From Tetraselmis striata (lineage: Eukaryota; Chlorophyta; Chlorodendrophyceae; Chlorodendrales; Chlorodendraceae), in contig VCJN01000676.1 of NCBI GenBank assembly GCA_006384855.1, forward strand, positions 1 to 64,000: 64,000 nucleotides of DNA. The letters run 5' to 3'. Each line of letters starts with the position of its first letter. Positions within the stretch are counted from its first letter, which is position 1. The notes beneath the pieces were generated by a model. That model was not told the origin of the DNA. It searched no databases and saw only the letters and a program-made list of their open reading frames with translations. Shown here piece by piece: positions 55,584-64,000 of the stretch. A program made the position numbers and the translations under genes.

Positions 55584-58540
55584 ATGCTCAGCGCCAACGG
55601 TGCGAATCAGCTGACGCTGTCAACCTACTCAACGACGTCACGCTCGACGCGCGTCCGGCGGTTCGCCCGACCGGTAAAGACCACGTGCGAGGCGATGGCG
55701 GCCAGCGGCGGCAAGGCCCTCTCGCTGGCGGTTGTCGGCAGTGGCGTCATCGGTCTCTCTGTGGCGCTCGGGCTGCAGCGAGCAGGCCACCACGTGACAT
55801 TGCTTGACCGCGCCGGCGGCGTGGCCTGCCCGCAGCACAGCACCTCATATGGCCACGCCGGGACCTTCGCAACATACGCTAACGTTCCGGTGAACCGGCC
55901 CGGCATCGTGTGGGACCTACCCCAACTGCTCTCCGCCACTGGGCCGCTCTCCATCAAGCCCACGCCACACCTTCTTCGCATGGCGCCGTGGTTCGCGCAC
56001 TTCCTGAGGTACGCCTGTGTTGCGACTGCTCATTCGACCCACTCCACTGCGCGACTTTGCCTATGGTGAGGAGATACCTAGAAGACGGCCGCTGAGAGCA
56101 TGTTACGGACCTGCAGCCGAGTCATGGGCACTTGCTGGTGCCTGTCAGCTGCATTTATGTTTCACATATACAAACGTGATTACATCGAGAAACAGGTCAC
56201 CAACCTCCCGTATTCCTACGACAGACATCTCGATATCTGTAGAATTCCGTCGAAATGCCTTTAACGCGAATCAAAAATTTGATTCCCAAAACCGCCCTGC
56301 CCAGCACACTGTTATTGCCACTTCTCATGCATACTGAAGTATGGTGGGCAAAACATCCTGGCTTGCTAACAGGCTACACTTCCTCTGGCCCTGTCTCCGC
56401 CCCCTCTCAAATCACCGTCCGGAGCAGAAACTGCAATGCGGATGCCGTGGAGCACACCGCACTATCATTGGGTATGCTGCTCAGCCGCGCACAACCCGCG
56501 TACAACGCAATCTGGGAACAGGCGAGCCCGTGGCCCCCATCCTTAAAACTCACCGCCCTATCACTACCGCGACCGTAGAATCGTATTTGCCTGCCAGCAT
56601 GCGGCAAGAGACCACACCTGTGAGTTGGCCCCTTGACACCACTGTGGCCCATCATCTGACAGGCAGCCATGGACGTCGATGGCCCGATGGGCAAGTACTC
56701 CACGAGCGGCCATGGCGACCTCAGCTTCAGCTGCCGCCAAGGCTACCTCATCCTGCAGAAGAGCGCCGCCGCCATGGCTGCCTCACAGGCTGGCGCCGCG
56801 CTGCGCCGCCGTGGCGTGGCGGGCTTGCGGATGGAAGCGCTGTCTCCCGAGGAGGTCATGGGTCTTGAACCCAACCTGGTGCCATCAGCCGCTGCGGGAG
56901 GCGCCTGGTGGTTCCCAGACGGCTGGTTTGTGCGGGATCCCGCGGCTGTGCTCCTTGCGCTGGCAGATGGGTTCGCAGGCGCGGGCGGCGAGCTGCGCAC
57001 TGGGGCGGATGGTGATGTTAGCAGCATTGCACCCGGTCCGCGCGGGGACGGTGTGCGGTTGGCGCTGAGCGGGGGCGGCTCGATGGACGCTGACCAGGTA
57101 TGCGCACCTGCACCCTGACATGCAACCAGTGACCATGCTCATGCAGTAGCACGGTCCCCTCTGCTCCTCCATCGTCTCCCTGCAGACTCCTTCGGCAATC
57201 GTTACTCCGACCGCTCCCCCGCTCCATCCCCCAAACTGCGAGGTAAATCTCCGCACGGACGAGCGGGACAGAGCTATCCTGTGGCAAGCTTTCCCGGGGT
57301 ATTTTCCCTGAGATACCACTTATGTGTGTGCTCCTCTGCTTTTGACAGCGTGAGCAGAAGTGTCGGGTTGATATTGACGGGGGTAGCCACAGAAAAGGGC
57401 GTGCATGCTTGTTAATGGGCAACGGGCTAGAATAACTCGCCACCACAGTCAATTTGGTGGGACCTGGTGTTAGTACGGTGGTGATGGCCTGTGATTGACA
57501 TCCTGGAGCGGGGGCTGTTTCTTGCCGTGGCAGGTCGTGGTGGCCGCCGGTGCTCATAGCGCCACCCTGGCAGCTTCCGTTGGGGACTGGGTGCCACTGG
57601 ACACGGAGCGTGGGCACCACGTGGGCTTTGCGCCCGGCTCTGAGAGCCTGCTGTCGCGCGCGGTCTGCGACCCCAGCCAGGGCTTTGTGATGACGCCGAT
57701 GGCAGGTGGAATGCGCGCCGCCGGCACCGTGGAGCTGGGAGGCACCGCGTCCCCGCTGACGGAGGCGCGTTGCAAGCAGCTGGAGAGTGCGTCCGCAGCG
57801 CTCCTGCGCCCCGAGGCAGTTGCAAAGCTGGGCGGCCGCCTGCCAGAGGCGGATTGGGTGGGATTTCGCCCCTCCATGCCCGATGCACTGCCAGTGCTGG
57901 GACGCTCCACACGGAACCCACAGGTGCGTAGAACCCGGCGGCAACTACACTCCCCTGCCAACTGAACACCTCCCCCCCCCCCCCCCCCCCCCCATCCCCT
58001 TCTTCTCCACCCATAGCTTGGTGCATATGTGTAACCTTCTGATCCTGTTACTGCATACATATTTTCCTTGGGAGAAAGACCTGCCGCTTATGCATCCGTT
58101 TCTAGCAATCGTATCAGTATGAAACGTATATATATACATATCATATATCTATATGATATATATACAATCTAATATATCTATATCTATATATACATATATT
58201 AGATAGATATCTATGTGTATATATACACCAATGTATATATTTACATATACATATGTACATAATGTCTTCCATGAGCAGTTGCGCTGAAAGCCCCCCCCCC
58301 CCCCCCCCCCCCCCCCAAATCCAAACCCTCCCGCCCCTCCCACTGCAGGTAATCTACGCTTTTGGCCACCAGCACCTGGGCTGGACCCTCGGCGGCATCA
58401 CCGCGCAGATTGTGGGTGAGCTCGTTGCCGGTCAGGAGCCCAGCGTGCCCCTGGAGCCCTTCCACCCGGACCGCTTCACCGTCATGCGCAGCGGCTCAGC
58501 CACCCTTGCCTCGGCGGGGCGAGTGCGCACCGCGTCGTGA
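55584..58540 (+). CDS. DadA-like FAD-dependent D-amino-acid dehydrogenase/oxidase
   Basis: Recognised exons: 55584-56008, about 56663-57097, 57534-57923 and 58349-58540. The last three join in phase 0. Between the first two the phases disagree and about 25-30 residues expected from the family are missing, so a small exon in 56009-56660 remains unfound. The N-terminus is Ser/Thr/Arg-rich (LSTYSTTSRSTRVRRFARP), a likely transit peptide. The FAD-binding dinucleotide fold follows: SLAVVGSGVIGLSVALGLQR, then HVTLLDR. Further family blocks are CRQGYLILQK, VVVAAGAHSATLA, DWVGFRPSMPDALPVLGRS and the C-terminal FAD motif YAFGHQHLGWTLG. DadA oxidatively deaminates D-amino acids and passes electrons to an acceptor; opine oxidase B subunits belong to the same DAO superfamily. 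The head-to-head opine dehydrogenase suggests a shared pathway. Confidence 0.88.
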
Positions 58541-58602
58541 GCTGGCTGCTACTGCTCCCCGGCCAGCGCGACAGCCCGTGTTTTGATGTGTTTTGTTTGC
58601 CA

Positions 58603-58607
58603 TGTAA
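58603..58607 (+). promoter_or_regulatory. TGTAA polyadenylation signal candidate, DadA-like gene
   Basis: TGTAA 62 bases after the stop codon, at a typical chlorophyte 3' UTR distance. Confidence 0.65.
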
Positions 58608-60209
58608 TTCTTCATATTTAGGAGCTCAAACTGCATGGCGGCAGGAACCAAAGAGTTGTATAGGCGGGTAGCGCAAGGCGATTGCCTTTGCATGGCAAAA
58701 ATGGGCGCAGGCGTCGCGACAGTGTTTGATGCGACTCGCACGATGCCTGGTTCAGAGCTGTAATGACATAATTCATCACAGACATCCGCTTTGAGGAGTA
58801 TTGTGTTGACACAATTCAGTAGGCCCCCTGATGCTTCGCAAGCAGGTACCGCATGTACACCGCGCATGTATACGGCGCTGGCGCTGGCAAGCAATCTGCT
58901 TCATACTCCTGACTGTGCCCAAGAACGACCGCGCCTTAATTCGAGGGACATACTGTATTCGGCAAGAAGTAGCGCTGTGTCCAGGCCTGTTTCCTAGCAT
59001 CTGTGCGCCATTCGCGCCGTAATGGTGCGTTGCAATGTACAGTATCGTTACATACGAAGCAAAAATCGGACCAGATCCGAGTCTGTACATTAGCTATGGT
59101 CGTTGCCTACAAAGTACCTCTGCTATTAATCTACACTGCCTGAGTACATACTGCAAATACTGCTGTGCGCTTCGTTTGCAGCAATCGCCATAATATAATT
59201 TCCACGTACATAACATGAAAGTCGTAGACAGCAAATAGTGACACAAATTATGCATCAATACAAATAACAACCTTGGATAAGTCAGTAAAGCAAGGCTGCG
59301 CGGACTCTTCAGAATAGTTCCGTTTAGTGAGTATATATACATATACTCACTAGAAGTTTGCGAATCAATATGTACAGTCCGTAACAATAGTCGGTAGTAG
59401 GTTTTGACGACATGTGTACGCAGTAATAGTGCGCTGGAAACGTTCACCCCGCGGCGGCCTGACAACCCCAAAGCAGATATCAGGGCGTCGCGGGCATACG
59501 ATCGTCGGGCCGATGTGTCGGGTTTTGTCGAACGAGGAAAGGTCACGTGGTACGTATAGACACGGAACGCCGAGGTCAGGCGGGCCCCGCCTCATCGTTG
59601 CGTCGCCGCATATTGGCAAAACATATACGGCAAGGCTGGCGGCCCAGTTCGAGTGCCCAAGGTTTTGCGCTGCTGCTGAGGCATGAGAATCCGAGCAGCG
59701 GCGCCTCGGAAACATCATATTTTGCCTATCCGAACGTGAGAGCGAGCTCCCGCCAGCGGTCGCAATACATATCGTCAACTGGGCCCGATAAGATAATATA
59801 TCATCCTCGGGAAGAGGCAGTAGTACCCGCGGGACACTGAGCCCGCATCGTTTTGAGGTCACACGTCCAGGCAGTGATAGACCTAGTTTACTGATAATAA
59901 TAAGTATATCAGCGCAGTGGCACTACACGGCTTTCCCAATACCAGTTTTCCCAACTGATCCGCTTCCCCGCTGCACTGGGAATACTGCTGTTTGGACATC
60001 AAGCGCTCTCCGCCAGGTTTTGACTCGCAGCCAGGTTGCCACTGCCCTCCAGCATCGATACGTGGCGTAGTAGTAATGCGTATTATTAGTGCAGTTCGGC
60101 CCACGACAGCAGGCTGACTTTCCTGCATGGCCACTCTAGGTTACCAGACTTACGCCCAAGAGCTGCCCGGCGAAAACGCCGCCGAAGCTTGGGGTTGATA
60201 ACGTGCACG
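58608..60209. other. Spacer, no gene seen
   Basis: Only short unsupported ORFs on both strands. The last part is the presumed promoter and 5' UTR of the secreted L-domain-like gene. Confidence 0.5.
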
Positions 60210-62362
60210 ATGTCAGAACGCTGCCGACCGGGCCTGCTTCTGCTGCTCGTGGCTGCGCTCAGCCTCGTCAGCACTTCCAGTGCCGAGTGGCAGGAGTTTG
60301 ACAAGGGTTGTGGTCCGGCAGACGCATGCGACTGCTCGGCGCAGAACTATGAGTGCTCAGCTGATAAGATCGCAAAGGTGAAATTCGCACGACTCTTATA
60401 ACGCTGTGTGCCGGCGCCACTTGGTCGACGACTGCGAATCATCGACTTGTACCACCTTAAACAGTGCACCAGCGCTCTGACTTGAATAACTTCGTCTTGA
60501 CCCCGGTGCAGTTCTGCAAGGTGTGCCGTGACAACCTTGACATTGATGACCGATTCAAAGGTAACAAATTATGTCACCAAGTTCTAGCTGCCATAACATC
60601 AAATCAAGCAAACTTCACTTTTTCATTTCCTTGCTGATAATTCGATTGAAATTGTGCATCGAAAGCCTGAGATCTCGTTACTCATACCGGCAGCCCTCAT
60701 GAACGAGCCGTGCAAATGATAATGCTATGTCAAATGGCTCTACCTGACTTGGCAGCGTAAATATTCTCGCGCTGAGAGCAAACAGCGGAATTATTACTTA
60801 GTCATACTATTAATGCCCTATGCCATCAATATCTGCCAATACTTTCAGACTGTGCGGCATCTAGCCCAGATCGTTCTGGAATTATACCTACGCTACGCAT
60901 CAGTATGATCACTCTTCATGTAGGTGTGAGTCATAGGCCGCCATGTGTCCAAACTAAGGCAGATGGATTGCCGCATGCATTTGCAGAATGGAAAGTTCTA
61001 GAAGCATCGGAACTAGTCCGTGTATGGCGCCATCCTGATACAATAATACTCATAAGAATGTAGTAGGATGGCGGTCTATAAGTTAAATTTGTGCATGGAC
61101 ATTTACCGTTTCGTATAAATGTGTGACTTTGTTAGGTGCCAAGGTGGTATGTACAGCAGCATATCCTTGGTACTGCAGTTATTATTCACTTTCACTATAG
61201 TCACAGGATGGCGCGTTAAGTTTAACCATCAATATCTCGTGCTGCTGCAGACAAGACGGCATTCTGGAAGCTCAAGGAGATCCGCGGCTCGCTGAATGTG
61301 CTTGACACCTCCGATGCCAAGGTTCTGGATTTCAAGTTCCTCACCACTGTGGGCATGAGCCTCCAGCTGGGCGGCTTTCTCTCAGAGTGTCCCCACAACC
61401 TGGAGCGCTTCCTGGCGCCGGTACTCACGAATGTGGGCACTGCTGCCAAGATGAATCCTGAGACTGGCATCTACGGCGACGTCATCGTTGGCGCTGGCGC
61501 TGATGGTCCTGACCCGAAGTTGGCCCGGTCCATTGGGCCCGAAGAATACCATTACCTGAAAGCGGAGCCGCACTATGGATCATATTACAAGATTGGGTGC
61601 CCGAGCCTTGTGAAGTTTCACACTCCAGGCCTGTTCTTCATCGCGGACGACCTCATCGTGCGCAACAACCCCAAGCTGGTCACCCTGGCCTTCCCCAGGC
61701 TGCATGGCGTTGGCATGCTGTCCAAGCCCCCGATGGAGTACGGCGACATCATTGTGGAAGGCAACACGAAGCTGGCGGTGTTCTACGCTCCAAAGGCTAG
61801 CTTGGCTGACAAGGAATATAAAAAGTACGACAAGAAGTACGCAGGTGAACGCGATGGGGCGGAGTACATGGGATCAGCCAGGATTGCCATCGTCAAGAAT
61901 CCGTCGCTGAAGCTTGTGGTCATCATGAGTACACCCGATGTCAAGTTCTACATTGACCCCTCCCAGAACCTGAAGTCCCTCGTTGCAATCTACGCACTGC
62001 CTTACAAGATCAAGGACGGCATTGACATCTTTCATAAAGAGATTGAAGATATTGAAGCGGTCATTAATGAGGCTAAAATGAAGGTGGAGGACTCCAAGCT
62101 GGCTGGCGTAGAGGCCGTCGGTGATTGGTTTGGCGATAAACTGGACTTCCTGAAGCATCGGGATTACAGTCTTTCTGACCGTCTTGACAAGCTGAAATAC
62201 GACGGCGGAGAGCAGAACAAGTATGACTATGGCCAGGTCAAGCCCGAGCCTGAGCCTCTTCCAGCTGTGTCTGCAGATGCTCTGTCTGCGGACACTGCGT
62301 TTCTGGGTGCTACACCTCCGGACGCTCCGTCTCCGGACGCTGGGGACAACTTCGACATCTAG
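60210..62362 (+). CDS. Secreted protein with receptor-L-domain-like fold
   Basis: Three exons, 60210-60377, 60512-60560 and 61251-62362 (GT-AG, phases agree), encode about 442 residues. ATG 60210 starts a clear signal peptide (PGLLLLLVAALSLVSTSSA, cleavage likely before EW). A short Cys-rich module follows (CGPADACDCSAQNYECSADK, then FCKVCRDNL). The main body repeats strand-turn units ending in asparagine or leucine ladders: LFFIADDLIVRNNPKLVTLA, YGDIIVEGNTKLAVFY and ARIAIVKNPSLKLVVIMS. This is the look of a right-handed beta-helix as in receptor L domains and ECM33-type proteins. A Lys/Asp/Glu-rich helical segment and an acidic Pro/Ala/Asp tail (PEPEPLPAVSADALSADTAF) end the protein; no transmembrane or GPI signal is seen. 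Intron 2 is 690 bases. A cell-wall or extracellular-matrix role is inference. Confidence 0.8.
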
Positions 62363-62734
62363 GTAGAACTAGCTAGCTCGCGCACCAGGTGGTGGAATGT
62401 CTGGGCTAGTTCGCTTTCCACGGCAAGTACAGACTTCTCTCAGGATCTAACATTCACTTATTGCTTTGGGTGTGACATCGCCTGCAGGTCGCTCGGGGGG
62501 TGGACACCATTCCAACGTGATACTAAAGACCAACATGTGCAATGCGACAGCTGCAACTAGAGAGCTATAGGCCCCACTTGTATCGTTGCTATGGTGCCGA
62601 TGATGGAGTGTCTGCACCAGCATGTCCGCCCTTTACGGAGGCAAGTTGGAGGCGCTGTGCCTCTGCATGCCCGTAGGGACGTGTGCTACCTTGTGCCTGG
62701 GCACCGCCAAGTGTCGTATCCGTGACCCAACAAC

Positions 62735-62739
62735 TGTAA
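62735..62739 (+). promoter_or_regulatory. TGTAA polyadenylation signal candidate, L-domain gene
   Basis: TGTAA about 370 bases after the stop codon. Confidence 0.55.
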
Positions 62740-63714
62740 TAGACACAATGATGTCGCTTTTCAGCACACCCACCTCAGTCTGAGATGTCTGCGCTCATAC
62801 TCGGAATGCACGCTGAATGAGAGCATCGTTATGATGCACAGGATCTTTGCGCCTGCATGAATATCTGCAGCACCACTGCTGCTACCGCCACTGGCGTTAG
62901 GCTACGGGGTCTCAATCGGTGATGTATAGCAGCCGCCCGGTCATGTTGTTTCGTATGATCTGTTTCGCGGCAGCAGCAGTATTGCAAGAGAGAAGCATGG
63001 CCAAATGAAAACTGCGCAGCATGGGCATAAGCACAAGGGTGTTGTTACACAACTTATGAATATGATGATGATTATGAATGATGATGTGTTAGGCAGTAGT
63101 GTGCTGCACGCACCTGCCTCTCCTGGAGCATCGACACACGTACGCAGGGAACATGCTGGTGGATACATATATCGTGACACATCGGAACATCAAGATGCAT
63201 GTAGCTCATTTTTACATGTCTCAGGTGTTGTGTGCGGGAACGCATGTCGATCTCGAGGTGATTGTGATGTCGTAATGGCTTCTAAATGGAGTATACACAG
63301 TACAGAAAAAGATTGTCAGCTCTGAAGCACTGCTCATCGAAACATAGCACTGTGAAAGGCGTGCGATTTTCCGAGACAGCGTCTGCTGCAAATGGCAAAC
63401 ACAGCCTTGCGACAGCATAGTAGCACATCAAACTTGATGGCGAGTAGTCGATTCTTGAGACTCGACGACTAAGGCGGGTTGCCTAATTTGCGCTTCCAGA
63501 GAATCCTAATTGCTTAATAAGTCGGGCATTGTTTAAGCCTACTTCGGATTGCAAAGCAAGGCCAGCTGATTCACTGTTGGGCTGCAACTTGGTGTTACCA
63601 GGTCTCGATGTCAGATTCAGGGTCAGTCTAAGTATCGCCTTTATATGCGGTTGCCAGCGATCATCATTGAAAATCATCAGAGTTTAGGTGCTCCTCGACA
63701 TCCAACATTTTTCT
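62740..63714. other. Spacer, no gene seen
   Basis: Short ORFs only, including one made of ATG/ATT-rich sequence near 63055-63090. It may include the 3' part of the minus-strand gene at the window edge. Confidence 0.45.
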
Positions 63715-63933
63715 TCATGGGTCGTTGATGGTGGTCACAACCTGCGGTTGGTCAGATTCATCTGTCCGTATTCCGCCAAGGATATACATGACACCGGGAG
63801 TGCCAGAGTCTTCCATCTCGGCTCCGGCAGGCGACGGGGCGGCATCGTCATAGTAGTGGTCGTCCTGAAGCACGCGGCTGCTGCATGATGGCTGGATAAG
63901 AAGCAAGGATAGCACAACGATCAGGTAAACCAT
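63715..63933 (-). CDS. Putative small secreted protein or first exon
   Basis: From ATG 63933 the frame encodes 72 residues: a hydrophobic signal peptide (MVYLIVVLSLLLIQPSCSS), then an acidic, Asp/Tyr-rich stretch (RVLQDDHYYDDAAPSPAGAE) to a stop at 63715. The upstream frame is open to 63975 without an ATG. It could be a complete small secreted peptide or the first exon of a longer gene running leftwards. No family recognised. Confidence 0.45.
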   Translation of the reverse strand: MVYLIVVLSLLLIQPSCSSRVLQDDHYYDDAAPSPAGAEMEDSGTPGVMYILGGIRTDESDQPQVVTTINDP

Positions 63934-64000
63934 CGCGACTGCGGCACGCCGTGCAGTGGGCAGCAGCAGTCGCAAAGCTGTGACACTGTTGTCATCGATA

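Noticed and set aside
60189..60209. TTG start upstream of the L-domain protein
   Set aside because: The ATG at 60210 gives a clean signal peptide and nuclear genes rarely start at TTG.
63934..63975. TTG start extending the small secreted protein
   Set aside because: The in-frame ATG at 63933 immediately precedes the hydrophobic signal sequence.

Overview
This window reads as nuclear DNA of a green alga (Chlorophyta, most likely a chlorophycean). The support is: intron-rich genes with GC-rich third codon positions; the chlorophyte polyadenylation signal TGTAA downstream of six of the eight main genes; a PAT/kangaroo-type tyrosine-recombinase retroelement, a group known from Volvox; tRNA-derived SINE copies; and introns loaded with C/G homopolymers of 10-30 bases. 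The genus cannot be named from the sequence alone.

Layout: 0-4.2 kb holds no convincing host gene. It contains a dense array of palindromic sites (174-667) and a 1.1 kb element bounded by terminal inverted repeats (3.05-4.15 kb). A TLC-domain membrane protein (+, 4651-7079) follows, then a tandem duplication with a (CT)n tract, a SINE and a dispersed repeat. A two-domain CHR chromate/anion transporter (-, 9794-12459) precedes a decayed PAT-like retroelement (13.1-15.8 kb, split direct repeats intact) and a second SINE. The exocyst subunit SEC8/EXOC4 (-, 17273-30968) fills the next 14 kb with about 26 small exons. Between SEC8 and the next gene lies a 5.3 kb unit bounded by 240-290 bp inverted repeats (31834-37147), with inward-facing ORFs, ten CAACG-type repeats and three TGTACA palindromes. 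A LINE remnant abuts it.

The right half holds a three-finger C2HC zinc-finger protein (+, 38400-43075, two apparent +1 frameshifts), a repeat-rich spacer with a perfect 38-bp palindrome, an ERI1-like DEDDh 3'-5' exonuclease (-, 46248-48166), and a head-to-head pair: opine dehydrogenase (-, 52004-53865) and a DadA-like FAD amino-acid dehydrogenase (+, 55584-58540). A secreted receptor-L-domain-like protein (+, 60210-62362) and a small putative secreted peptide (-, 63715-63933) close the window.

Most genes are unrelated housekeeping or accessory functions. The exception is the divergent opine dehydrogenase/DadA-like pair. Both proteins carry likely organelle-targeting N-termini, and together they could make and re-oxidise N-alkylated amino acids (opines) in one compartment. 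Exon boundaries were worked out by eye from phase-consistent splice sites; at least six introns appear to use GC instead of GT donors.
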